Shown here in pieces: positions 19,921 through 30,924 of a stretch of DNA of 64,000 bases (the first letter of the stretch is position 1; each line of letters begins with the position of its first letter). The notes below the pieces were generated by a model, which was not told the origin of the DNA, ran no database searches, and saw only the letters and a program-made list of their open reading frames with translations. The position numbers and the translations under genes were made by a program. Origin of the DNA: Anisus vortex (Eukaryota; Mollusca; Gastropoda; Planorbidae); NCBI GenBank assembly GCA_949126835.1, contig OX421497.1, forward strand, positions 25,957,612 through 26,021,611. The letters run 5' to 3'.

Positions 19921-22820
19921 TCGGGTCTAGTTGCACAGTAAAAAAGGCTTTGGTAACAATAATACCGCGATAAGGACTTGTACTTATACCGGAACGGGTC
20001 TAGTTTCCCTAGGGAGGTGTATTCTAATGGTAACCCAATTTTGTACCCTCAGCCGACTGTGGATGCCTTCTTGATATGATTTTTATTCTATTTTGCATGT
20101 TGTATTAAAAAGAAAATATATCTTAAAAACAATTGTGTTTTCCCCAAAACCCCATGTATATAAAACAATTTATTGAGATGTACTTTTATACACTGCACAA
20201 TTATACTTTGCTGATGTACAAGAGAAAAGTATCATAACAATTTGCAACACAAAAACTAACACACATTAATTCAATGAGTAATGTACATTTTTGATTGCAT
20301 TTGATTATTGGCATTATGATTTTTTCCCTTATGGCGTTTATATGTTTGTCTGTATTGTCTGTACTTATGACACTTGACAACTATGACTACTGTGAGGTGT
20401 TTTCTTTCGGTAAGTGATAAAAAAAACAAAAACATGGTGAGTTAATCAACAATACTAAAACTTGATAGGTTTATATTTTGTTCGGTTAAAAAAAAAAAAA
20501 AAAAAAAAGGTCAACGTTTACACAATGGCACCTATACTGATACTAATATAAATAGTAAAGATGGCACTTATACTAAGATAAATAGTAAAGAAACGTCTTG
20601 CACTAGAAAGGTTCAATGTATACACTTACAAATTAAAAAGAGGTAACTTGCACTAAAAAAGGTCAATGCGTACACATCTTTAGAAAAATGATAGAGCATC
20701 CTTAAACTTGAAAACCTTACAATCAAAAGAACTTAAAGTTTGAACTTAAAATTTTAACAAGAAAACCGTAAAAACGAAGTTTTTATTATACTCCCTTTAT
20801 TTGCAAACTAAGTTTACCATCATGTAATTAAATAATTGATTGACTACTGCAAATGAAACGTACAGAAAAATATCTGTGTCGCAAATCTCAAAAATATCTC
20901 CTTACTCCGTATGAATTGTTCTAAAAATAACCTTAGCGCATAATTTTTTTTGCTAGCTTTGCGCCGAAAAAGTATAAAAAGTTTCACAGGCATTTTTAAC
21001 GCGAAATAAAAATATTTCTTATACATTCCTTTTAAGAAATGAATATTGTCATAAGTGTAGTATTATTAAGTCGTTTTAACTGAAAATTTGAAAGGATGTA
21101 TTGTTAGGCGCCCCAAATCTGCTGTCCAAATTTCAGCTCGATCGGACCACGGGAAGTGGTCGAAAAATCGAAGCAAAGTTTTGCACCACGCACGATTGAC
21201 GATTGACGATTGCAGACATTGCAACTTAAAATAAAAGGAGTAAAAAGAGAGTGATAATGGTAATGTGCTTGAGGAGTAATATCTAACAAACCTGGTTAGA
21301 ACTCTAAAGTTGAACTTTAAACGGGTAGCTTAAGGTTTAAATTGGTTGCACTTACTAAAATAAATGGAAAATACTCTTTTCTTGTAAAAAGGTAATTAAG
21401 AATTAAGTCAAATGTTTTCTATTAAAGAGATAAATGCTATGACTAAACTTTTAAATAAAAGTTAAACATTGAATTAAAAATCTTGTAAGCAATGGAAAGA
21501 CTTAATAACTGAATAACTGGATATTTAAACAAGAAATGAAAGCTAAGATTTAGTTACAGAGGTAAATACTCTGAAAGCATCAACTCAAAAGGTTATACTC
21601 TTAAGAAATTATACTCTTAAAAGGTAAAGGTTAAGTTAAAATAACATGTAACTAACTACGGTCACTTTTTTTTTCTTTCTTGAAAAAAATTATAAGGTTA
21701 AATGAGCTGTACATTTAATCAGAGTTGTTGAATAAATGTCTCTATGGACACTGGTATTTTACTATTTTGGGAATAATTAATTCCGTTGTAAATAAAACCA
21801 CTAAACTTGCACTATAAAGAGCGAATAGCTAACGTCTTACTTGGTTAAAAATAACTATTAATGTTAAATAAATGATTATTGACGTAAACTGAATCAGTAT
21901 TGGTGGTAATATTAATACAATCATTTTTTAATGATCAATAAATCTATGGGTTAAAATAATACTTTAATGTTAGAGATATAAACTCTCACACTATATCATT
22001 CATTCTTTAAAATTATCTATAAATAAGATAGATAAGATAAAAAGAACTAAAAAATTATTAAAGTATTTGGAATATTATTAAGGAATTTGGTTGTCATTAA
22101 GATTATTAAAACCTGAGAAACCTCATGTAGGTAAAGTTAATACTTCGGCTGGGTAATAATCTATGACTAGTTATTATCTTATATCTGTAGCAAAGGATTA
22201 CTAGATAACATGGTTGTTAAGGAATAGATCAATGGTAAAACAAACTATAAGGAAACACGTATGAACTTAGGTAGTAACTAAGGTCGATATAAGTAACTTA
22301 TGGATAAGGTAACATACAACATCCTAGTTAACAACACATCAGTATATACTCGTTATACGAAAGAAGACATCACTCTTTCGTGGACTGACGTATACGTGTT
22401 CTTGTTCTTGATTTATTTTTACTTTATTGTGTGCATAATGACTTACTTTGTTCCTCGTTATATAAATACTTGTATTGTTTGTGCCTAATGTGCACTAATT
22501 TTTTATTGTTAAATGTGCCTAATGTGCACTAATCTTTTATTGTTAAATGTGCCTAATGTGCACTAATCTTTTATTGTTAAATGTGCATAATGAGCACCTA
22601 TTTTGTTCCTTATAAACAATTGTACTGTTCGTGCCTAATGAGCACTACATTTTTATTGTGAAATGTGCCTAATGCGCACTTAAACTGTTCTATGACTTAA
22701 ACTGTTTTTTTTTGGACATCTATACTGACAGTCGTACTATTATTGTTAGGAAACGTGATGGCTAAAAGAAAATTCCCCATCACAGATGACAAATTTTCTT
22801 TTCTTTTTGTGGAAGGGAGG
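19921..22820 (+). other. retrotransposon 3' non-coding stretch of 2.9 kb
   Basis: No RT, RNase H or envelope-like frame. AT-rich with a 22-bp poly-A at about 20487, a triplicated CGATTGA motif near 21196, and a 34-bp tandem repeat at 22480-22581. The polypurine tract lies at its end. Confidence 0.7.
22480..22581. repeat. 34-bp tandem repeat, three units plus diverged units
   Basis: Units of TGTGCCTAATGTGCACTAAT followed by CTTTTATTGTTAAA start at 22480, 22514 and 22548. Weaker TGTGC/TAATG/GCAC echoes continue to about 22680. Confidence 0.9.
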
Positions 22821-23363
22821 TGTTAGGTTACAGTGAATACATAGTTTAAAATCCCTCGACAGAGTTTATATTTTAAAATACTTTAATTGTCGGGACACGA
22901 CTGTTTATTTTTCTTCGTTGACTAAAATCTAATTAGGCTATAAACGCATCACTCTTGAAACCAGCGTAAACCAGTTAGAGCTAACGCGGAGGGATATTCA
23001 ATTTCGCGGGCTTCCTAGGTACTATAAAAGATAGAGACGCGGACTACTTCTCTCTCTCCGCTAGGCACCATTGACAGTAGACACTATGCCTTGCTTAACC
23101 ATTTTCGCCATGTACATTTGTTTCACTAACATCGTTTGATTTGCAAGTTATAATAAAGTTTCTTCATTTATTAGTCAAGGAGTTGGTTTTTGAATTCATA
23201 TTATTATTGAGAACTTTGAATGGTATCAGGACAGACTAACCAAACTTGGAAAAACTGCTGCAGACTGTTTATCACTCTCAGAACGAAGTGAGTTCCCGCT
23301 GGCCTTAAAAATCAAACCCTAGTCAACCGCCAAAATAATTGGAGTGAAAGCTACAATTTAACA
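22821..23363 (+). repeat. 3' LTR of Gmr1-like retrotransposon (543 bp)
   Basis: Pairs with the 5' LTR. It follows the purine tract GGAAGGGAGG and ends TTTAACA before GTATGGTTAGTG, where the minisatellite resumes. Confidence 0.95.
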
Positions 23364-23550
23364 GTATGGTTAGTGATTGCTAGTTCTAAGGGTATGGTTA
23401 GTGATTGTTAGTTCTAAGGGTATGGTTAGTGATTGTTAGTTCTAAGGGTATGGTTAGTGATTGTTATTTCTAAGGGTATGGTTAGTGATGGGTTAGTTCT
23501 AAGGGTATGGTTATTGATGGGTTAGTTCTAAGGGTATGGTTAATGTAATT
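23364..23550. repeat. 28-bp minisatellite, right arm
   Basis: Same unit as 14441-14736, with later units changed to GTGATGGGTTAGTTCTAAGG. It begins with the GTAT target duplication. Confidence 0.9.
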
Positions 23551-24045
23551 GACTTTATTTTTATTATTAATGTTCTTCGGAGGCTAATAGAATCATGAGT
23601 TGATTGAGTTGGTTGAGTTGAGTTAAATGTTTCTTTAATGTTATTGTCACAGTACGTTTAACAAACTTGATAAATCAAATCTTTGCAGCAATATATATAT
23701 ATGTATTTATTATTACTCACAATACATTATTCACAGTACATCCAACAATTATGAATTATAAACACAAGTCCATGTTGCTATAAAACATTACACAACCTCT
23801 TTCTTCTACTCTTTAGCTCTCACTGATTTCCCCTCTCAAATCACCTGACCAAGTCAAGGCCATGTCCCACTAAAAAAGCATGCAGATCTAACAACAGTTC
23901 ACAATTTCTAGATTCTTCTAAAACAATACACACACTAGCAATACATGGTCAAAGGGATGTAACCTAAAAAAGACACAAACTATTGTTTGTTTTGCTTCCC
24001 CTTTGATCATATTAATTTAATCACTGCCAGTTAGTGATGGGTTAG
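23551..24045. other. unclassified repeat-like sequence
   Basis: Contains TTATTATTACTCACAATACA, also present near 32430, so part of it is repetitive. No coding frame seen. Confidence 0.4.
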
Positions 24046-24125
24046 ACTTGGACCACGGATGAGCGTAGGACGCAATAATCTTCTTTATATAAGGAGCGTC
24101 TGTAATGTATAAGATAAAAAAAAAA
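24046..24125 (+). mobile_element. LINE family 1, 3' tail fragment
   Basis: The conserved 3' UTR GGACCACGGATGAGCGTAGG...GCGTCTGTAATGTATAAG followed by poly-A. It starts within the last coding positions, so it is extremely 5'-truncated. Confidence 0.75.
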
Positions 24126-24526
24126 AACAAGGCTGCTCTAATAGGTTATTCAATTAATTTCTGGTAGTCAAGATGGCTGGTTTGCCAGTGTGACACTTGC
24201 GCGTACGGTAATGAACATTTAAAGACATATATAAAGACGAAGACATGAAAAAAAGTAGGTTTTATCTACATATTAGTTTACTAAATAAATATCCAACATA
24301 TTTATCCAACGTTACCGTGCATGCGATAAGGCTTGACATGACAAAAGACATGAAAATACGAAACCTAGCAGACATGACGTCACCGGCTAGCAGTCAATCT
24401 TCTTCAATGAACTGCAATGCCATGCACCATTAATAGATTAGTGTGATGTTTTTAAAATACGGTAGGAATCATCTTTTTTAATATAAAAAAAAGCCTTTTC
24501 TTCTTTTTGTATGTCATATCGTGGTT
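24126..24526. other. no gene seen
   Basis: A 62-codon frame at 24245 has no motif. The sequence leads into the fold-back repeat. Confidence 0.4.
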
Positions 24527-24810
24527 TCTAAAAAATTTCAACTTTTTTTGTTTGCTGTGGAGCATATTTAATGATATTTAGGTATTATATAATATAAAAA
24601 ACTCTTAACGTTATTACTAGTGACGTCACAGCAGAAAAAAAAAACATTGACAAAATGGCGGAATTTTACTTTAATAAATAGGAAAATTTCGGAAAATAAT
24701 TTTTTTTCAAGTTCAATGCGTATGTTAACCTTGAAAATTAGTTTCCTCCATTCCTTAGACACTAATAATTGTGCTCCACGCAAAAAAAAAAACAGTTGAA
24801 ATTTTTTAGA
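24527..24810. mobile_element. fold-back (inverted-repeat) element
   Basis: 24527-24564 (TCTAAAAAATTTCAACTTTT...GCTGTGGAGCA) and 24772-24810 are reverse complements with few mismatches, about 38 bp each. The middle is about 207 bp. Similarity weakens but continues outward, so the true ends may be further out. Possibly a MITE. Confidence 0.6.
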
Positions 24811-24879
24811 ACTCAATTACCGAGATATTAAATCAGTACCCACTTTGGGTTAACATAAGCAATTCGTCTCTTACCAAAA

Positions 24880-25113
24880 TATTAGCAGAAGACGACCTTC
24901 ACCTTTCTAACAAAAACTGAATCTTTTTTTATAGAAGTTATTTTTACAATATTATTTAGTGCACTGACATATATATAATATTTAATAACTGTTACTAAAA
25001 TTAAATAATTAATATAACAAAATGCAATTGTCTTAATATAATTATAAAATCAACCAACCAATTAATATAATTATTATCTTGGGAAAGGCAATATCTACAG
25101 TTGCCGATCCCTG
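24880..25113. mobile_element. hAT family B, right segment of the split copy
   Basis: Reverse complement of 7531-7750. It ends GTTGCCGATCCCTG, the inverted repeat partner of 13616, followed by GTCTAGGC (25114-25121), which matches GTCTAGAC at 13608-13615 in 7 of 8 bases. Confidence 0.75.
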
Positions 25114-25621
25114 GTCTAGGCTATTCTTCTTTTGGTCTAGAGTCTAGACTCTGACTCTAGACTATTCCTCTTTTCTTTACAGTCTTCAAAACGTATAAAT
25201 TAAGGCATTACAAAAATTAATCACATTAGTGATTTGTACGTACTATTGAAAGAAGTAAATGCATACTAATGAAAACAAACTAGTAGCTAAAAGGGTGTTT
25301 TAAAAATTGCATTTATAATGTAAAAACATTAATCAATTGATTGTTCGTTTTACGTATTTTTATCAATATGGATACCGGTACTGGTATACGCAAATACAAT
25401 ATTTTCTTTTTTTTTTTCAAATGCAAATTGTATATTAAAACAATTGCTACTAAAATTATTGCCCCAGAGACTTAGAATAAGGACAATTATCTCCCTTGAT
25501 TAGATTTAGTAAGCATTTGTTTCATAATTTGGTTCAAATATCGGGATCGGTCACGTTGATTTTTTTTTAAAGAAATGCAACAAATATGGTTTTAATAATA
25601 TAACAACATTAAATGTTAAAT
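25114..25621. other. no gene seen
   Basis: Includes a small palindromic cluster of TCTAGA motifs at about 25134-25164, resembling repeated hAT target sites. Otherwise AT-rich. Confidence 0.4.
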
Positions 25622-25667
25622 CTTAATAGGGGTCGAATAACTATTTTATGGGGGTCGCCTAAGCCCA

Positions 25668-26378
25668 CCATCTTGAGAGGGTATTAGATGCCAAGTACCT
25701 TGGGGTAAATATCACAGAAAACCTTCACTGGGGCACACATGTCCAATCTATTGCTGCCATAGCAAAAAGAGCCTGCGCCTTCGTCCATAGGAACCCAAGG
25801 GATGCTCCACCGGGATCCAGACCTATTGTTATAAAAGTTTAGCTCGTCCCATCATGAGTACGCATCGACGGTGTGGGATCTTCATTAACAAAACCTAATA
25901 TTTAAGCTGACGATGACCCAACGTCGAGCGGCACGTCGTATCTTATAGGACTAATGCCTTAAAACAAGCGCTTCTGCTTTGTTGGCCAAACTCCAACTTG
26001 AGCCCCTGCTAACACCGCAGAGCGGTAAACAAGTTCACCACTATTTTCAAGATCGTGAACCGCCCCTTGGAAATGTCTACACAGCCAGATCGCATCCAAC
26101 AGGTGTCCCGCTCTACACTAAGTCATCAGCTCAAACTGCATGTCCCAAACGCACACTTCGACGTCTATAAATATTTATTTTTTCCGTCAGCCATTAGGCT
26201 GTGGAACACCCTGGACCTGGACTTCCCCTACTGAAGGGCTGGACTAAAAACCTAAAGTGACACTCTATCACCTGTTTATAATTGTTGTTTGTGATGTTTT
26301 TTTATTTTATGTATAGTTAAATTGTGGACTCTTTCCTCGGTCCTAACGGTGTCTCCACGGTAATATAAAGAAGAAGAA
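25668..26378 (+). mobile_element. LINE 3' fragment inserted in hAT family A (family 3, Jockey/CR1-like)
   Basis: The frame reads LDAKYLGVNITENLHWGTHV, then MTQRRAARRIL, LLAKLQLEPL and FFPSAIRLWNTLD. This is the characteristic order of the post-RT region of non-LTR elements, with stops and frameshifts. It ends in (AAG)n at 26364-26378. The hAT sequence resumes directly with AAAATACATATTTTATC. Confidence 0.75.
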
Positions 26379-26779
26379 GAAAATACATATTTTATCTGGC
26401 AACACGCAGATACATCCACATACGAGCTCAGAATACGTGTATTTCTATTCTGTGCAAACGAGTACCCGGCGTGATGACATCAGCGCACCAACCCCATCAC
26501 ATGCCTACCTACTTTAAACAGTTGCGTAAACAGTCGGATGGGCCGAACTATTTCACACTGAAGCCAGATGGTTGTCGAGAGGAAAAATTTAAAAACGTGT
26601 TGTGAGCTTCGTGATAGACTCAGAACTCTATAACTTAAAAATCTGATAGCAAGACCGCAGTTTAAAGCACTTTATGCATTCTGATAACTTACTTTCTTGA
26701 CATCTTTAAAATCTTAAATGAGTAAAATTATCACTGCAAGGACCAGTTAATTTGTGTACCAATACTTAATTTGTCTGAA

Positions 26780-27221
26780 AAAATCGAATCATTTCAAACA
26801 AAACTTTAGATTTGGCATAAAAAATTGGATGCAAATAAAATGTACATGTTGCTTAACTCATCTGCTTTCTTTGAAAAACATGACATTAAAACAGATAAAA
26901 GGATTAAGAGAATGATTTTTACGATAACGATCTTTGTGAAAGAACACTTGCACATGCTTGCAGACGAAATTTCAAATTTATCTGACATTTTTTTTGCACT
27001 TGAAAGAAGGCCATGCACAGTCAAATGTGACGATGTTCCTGAGACAACACAAGATAATTTCATTAAACTTATCAACAACTAATTTCTCTACAATGCCAAT
27101 TACAAAATTCAGGATCAAGTGTTTGCAGTCATATACTATTTTGTCTGAGACTGTGTTGCGCCTTATTCCATCTCCAACAACTTATCTTTGTGAAATGGCT
27201 TTCCAGTTTGTTGATTATTAA
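26780..27221 (+). pseudogene. hAT transposase remnant (ZBED5/SCAND3-like C-terminus)
   Basis: One frame holds FFEKHDIKTDKRIKR ... HLHMLADEISNL ... VKCDDVPETTQDNFIKLIN. After a frameshift another holds VLRLIPSPTTYLCEMAFQF. The pattern L-x-P-F-P-T-T-Y-L-C-E-x-G-F marks the C-terminal dimerisation region of hAT transposases of the ZBED5/SCAND3/ZMYM6 type. The N-terminal DNA-binding and DDE core are not readable. It is dead sequence within the hAT element ends. Confidence 0.7.
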
Positions 27222-27572
27222 ATATAAATAAAGAAGTATACTTGTGAAAGACTATCTTCGTTGTGTAAGCCAATGAGAAAGACGCAATCTCAATCTTAGC
27301 ACTGACGATGTGTTGTAATTAGAAAATAAATGTTTCACAATATATAATTTCAAATTGATTTTTTTTGTATAATTAATCACTGTGCTTTGATTATGTTAAA
27401 TTAGTAACATTGAAAACACATCCTGTATATCAGATATTTACATTATATTTTATAACAGTAGCACATTACATTTATAAGGTAGCGACGAGAAAATGTTTAT
27501 GGTTGGGGGACGCCATAATGTTAAAAGCTGTATAAAAGGGTCGCGGCAAGGTTGGGAATAACTGCTCTAAGG

Positions 27573-27700
27573 GGAGCAGCAGACAATCCAGCATCGGTTA
27601 ACGAAATCAAAGTAACCGGGTCTTGAAGTTTAACATCAATTACAACAGCCTTCTTCATCTTAGCTTCATTCTAGCAAAATGTTCTATTATTTTTATATTA
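27573..27700 (+). mobile_element. possible continuation of LINE family 2 after the hAT insertion
   Basis: One frame reads KFNINYNSLLHLSFILAKC, which fits the LINE tail pattern (K-F-N-I-N-x-N-S-W ... L-A-x-D-R-x-K-W) expected after the KLLY block that stops at 13389. The identity is weak, so this is an inference supported by the flanking octamers CTCTAAGT and CTCTAAGG. Confidence 0.35.
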
Positions 27701-28817
27701 CCCGCTTTGCTACCGAGTAATCTTCCAATCGCAACCAAAACTAAATTACATAATCTGTCCTCGCCAATAACTCAAATGTATAGCGTAGATAAGTTTTTAC
27801 TTTATTTTGTGTTAACTGAAGGATCGTTCTAAATCAGCACTGTTTATTGATAGGGTAAGAAAAATGCAATTTAATGTGGACAGGCTAAGATAATTGGAAC
27901 AGACATGTCATTGGCAATAAAAAATTTAGTACATTGTTGATTGTCAGTTCTTCGACTCGGAATTTTTCCTTATTGACAAATACTGATCACTTTCTGGTAC
28001 ATTATTCTGAATGAAAGAAATTCTTGAACAAAGATTTCCGTTCTTTGCTATGACAGTCGTGCAGCGCTGCTTTAAGAGTCTCCGCAAGAAAAAGGCCCGC
28101 CAAAGGCTGCCAATATTCAGTCAAATATCATAGGGGGGGTATTAATGTGTCTGTCACGATATTGCCTTATTGCTGCCCTACATCAGAGAACATATCTGCT
28201 ACATATTCTATCATGATAACATTATCGGCTTTGCTGAAATGTTTTCGATCAAAACAAATAATTTTGGAAGTTTGTAAATGCTTAAACCTTTTAGTTGTGC
28301 TATTTATGACACAATGTACCTTCACTTGTTTCATCAATTATTTTCTTTTCGGGCGTCACATAGGCCTATTCCATCATCCTCTTAAATTTTCTCGTTCAAT
28401 CTCTTTCTTCTTGTAACTCTCTGCTGCTTATAGAATCTAGTTATTACTGATATCACATTTTTAGCCACCTGATATTCATCGTTATCAATCTGTTAAAACT
28501 CGTATTCAAACTAAATGCGTACGTTTTTCAAATTATTCTTCTTTTGCTGAATCAATTTAGAAGCGATAAAACATCCTTTATACTTCTATATAAATACGTG
28601 GAAAAGATAAAAGCTTTTTTTAAAATCTTGTTTTTCCCTATTAATACGTTGAAGGTATCATCTGTTCACTGTGCCTACGCAAAATATGTAATAGTGTACT
28701 TTTAATTTTACAATCTAAGTGTGTTAATAGACGAATGAAATGGCAATAAAAAAAAATCTAATATGCCTGAGCACACAGCCTATTTAAATATGCTTTTTCT
28801 AGAAAGAACATCTGTTA
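27701..28817. other. intron sequence, no gene seen
   Basis: Frames at 28147 and elsewhere lack motifs. A G-run at 28132 is the only other feature. Confidence 0.5.
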
Positions 28818-29037
28818 ATTATTACATTAAAACTGTAGAATAAAAAGTTTAACCCATACAATTACAATGTAAATTATTACATTAAAACTGTAGACTACAA
28901 AGTTTAACCCATACAATTACAATGTAAATTATTACATTAAAACTGTAGACTACAAAATTTAACCCATACAATTACAATGTAAATTATTACATTAAAACTG
29001 TAGACTACAAAGTTTAACCCATACAATTACAATGTAA
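28818..29037. repeat. 55-bp tandem repeat, four units
   Basis: Units begin ATTATTACATTAAAACTGTA and end TTACAATGTAA, starting at 28818, 28873, 28928 and 28983. They are nearly identical except in the first unit (GAATAAAAAG). They lie just upstream of lectin exon 3. Confidence 0.95.
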
Positions 29038-29226
29038 ATTCTAATGAACGTACTGCTTTCTTAGAGCGTTGTGGGTCATTTAGGGAAATTATCTCGTGCC
29101 TCAAGCATTAATGTTAAAAAGTGGGCAACAGTGGAATTTAAGCAATGGTCCACAAGTGTATTGAAGTAACATTTTGTTTCTTTGTCTACAATATTGCATA
29201 ATTGCATAATTTATTTTTTATTAAAG

Positions 29227-29400
29227 GAATGGGAGCAGGGCTGGCTATGTTTAAAACTCAAAATAGAATAGCAATTTTGAAAAGCAATGCCCCTGGAGAT
29301 ACTTGGATTGGTCTGGATGACTTAAAATCTGAGGGTACCTATGTCTGGCAAGACGGCACTGTTTTAAACTTGGAAAATTTTCGAAAATGGTTTGTTGCTG
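29227..29400 (+). CDS. C-type lectin (four-exon gene), exon 3: CTLD core
   Basis: This exon carries the diagnostic CTLD core WIGLDDLKSEGTYVWQDGT, matching the family pattern W-I-G-L ... W-x-D-G. It begins after a TTTTTATTAAAG acceptor. It ends at GCTG followed by GTGAGC, a strong donor, after WFVAG. The phase is 1 on both sides, so exons 2, 3 and 4 join without a frame change. The reading frame runs on past the donor into intron, which should not be annotated as protein. A four-copy 55-bp tandem repeat lies about 190 bp upstream. Confidence 0.85.
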
Positions 29401-29728
29401 GTGAGCTAATTATCAAAATCTGTTTCATTAATAATTTATATATTAACATTATGAAACTATTTACAGATCAAATTGCACAATCATACAATATTTGTGTTAT
29501 ATATAGATAGAGTGGAGTTATAAAGAGCAGGATAGAAGCACAGGCAGTCAGTTGTATTTATGCCTTCCACCACTTTTTGCATAGTTGTCCTTCATTTCAA
29601 TGAGTGCATAGCAATGCATACATTTGAGAACCAGTTATGTTGTTATTCGGCTTAGTTTCGTTAGTTATATTGAATGAATGGTTAATGGGGGCGTTTAATT
29701 TTCTTTAATGGCTGTTTGTTGATCTAGG

Positions 29729-30590
29729 CTACTCTATGCTACATTTGTGGATTTTGAAAAGGCATTTGATAGCATTAATAGAGAAACAATATGGTCAATC
29801 ATGAGGCACTATGGAATACCTACCAAAATAATAACCATCATCAAAAGTCTATATGAAAACTTTACCTGCCAAGTAGTACATAATGGTGGGCTGTCGGATG
29901 AATTCCATGTTACACATGGAGTCAAGCAAGGATGCCTCCTTTCACCACTTATGTTCCTTCTGGTACTAGATTGGGTCAGAAAAGAAGCTTATGCCAACTG
30001 AGAAAAGAGAATACAGTGGACCCTAATCCAAAAACTAGAAGATGACCTGTCCATTATGTCCCACAGATTACAAGATATGCAAGAGAAGATCACGACCTTG
30101 AGTGAGACTGGAAAAAGAGTAGGGCTCTATATAAACCACCAAAAAACAACATTATTAAAAATAAACCACCAACAATTTTGCGACATACAAGTTGCGATCC
30201 AAAGCTTAGACCAAGGGGATAATTTTGTATATCTTGGGAGTGTGGTCAGTGTATCAGGAGACGAGGGCATTGAACGTAGAATTAATTTGGCGCCATAGGC
30301 TTTTGCCAATCTGAAACAGGTCTGGAGATCTACACACATCTCTATCAAAACTAACGTAAGGATTTTTACTCGAACGTTAAAACGGTTCTACTTTATGGGT
30401 CCTAAACATGGCGAACGACAGAGAAAACAAGAATATACTCCAGACTTCTTTTGTTAACAGATGCCTAAGAAATATACTCAAAATAAAATGTTAGAAAACT
30501 TCAAGCTGTGGGAGAGGTGTGAACAAAGAACAGTAGAACATCAAGTTATGGATAGAAAGTCCACCCCGCAACCAGTGCTTAGCCCTAAGT
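29729..30590 (+). pseudogene. LINE reverse transcriptase fragment (family 4), catalytic motif deleted
   Basis: The frame carries RT motif A (TFVDFEKAFDSINRE), the thumb-side GIPTKIITIIKSLYENF and motif B (HGVKQGCLLSPLMFLLVLDW). The next block reads KLEDDLSIMSHRLQDMQEK, where relatives have a longer LEDLDFADD-type motif C. The aspartate pair region is shortened in frame and a stop precedes it. GLYINHQKTTLLKIN and FVYLGSVVS follow. It lies in the last intron of the four-exon lectin, same strand. Confidence 0.85.
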
Positions 30591-30924
30591 GCAACCACTT
30601 GACCTTAGTGCAATCACAAGGGTGCCTTCAGTGAAACCAGTAGGGGATATTAAACCTAGAGATCTTCCAGTACATTCACACACATGCAGACATAACATCA
30701 ATAATTGGGATACATATACACACCAATAAACAACAAATAAATCTGAGTTTTCAGAACTATTCCTGTTTGATTTTTATTATATCATTGCTTTGTTTTAAAA
30801 TAGACTCAAATTAGCCGAGAACTAAATCAACAACAATTTCTTCAGTCTCTAGGTCTAAATCTAAAATAATTTGAGTCTCATTAATGCTGGTGTTGCCTGA
30901 GGAATATATTGAATATACAGTGGT

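Larger units (their letters stand above)
14737..23363 (+). mobile_element. Ty3/gypsy LTR retrotransposon, Gmr1-like, lacking reverse transcriptase
   Basis: A complete 8.6 kb insertion: 5' LTR, leader, gag, protease, integrase, a long non-coding stretch, polypurine tract GGAAGGGAGG at 22811-22820, 3' LTR, and 4-bp target duplication GTAT. The order protease then integrase, with RT remnants after integrase, is the arrangement described for Gmr1-type elements; ordinary gypsy has RT before integrase. RT and RNase H are gone by internal deletion. A protease frameshift and a TAA between protease and integrase also damage pol. The close LTR similarity means the copy is young, so it probably moved with help from an intact relative. 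Confidence 0.85.
25622..27564 (+). mobile_element. hAT transposon, family A (decayed, with LINE inside)
   Basis: The left part carries GGGGTCGAATAAC...GGGGGTCGCCTAAG. The right end carries GGTTGGGGGACGCC, AAAGGGTCGCGGC and GGTTGGGAATAACTG, the matching right terminal pattern, followed by CTCTAAGG. The extreme left inverted repeat is eroded. A LINE 3' fragment sits at 25668-26378 and a transposase remnant at 26780-27221. Confidence 0.7.

Noticed and set aside
29401..29510. Extension of the lectin reading frame past exon 3
   Set aside because: It crosses a strong GTGAGC donor and loses CTLD similarity at once. The true continuation is at 34772.
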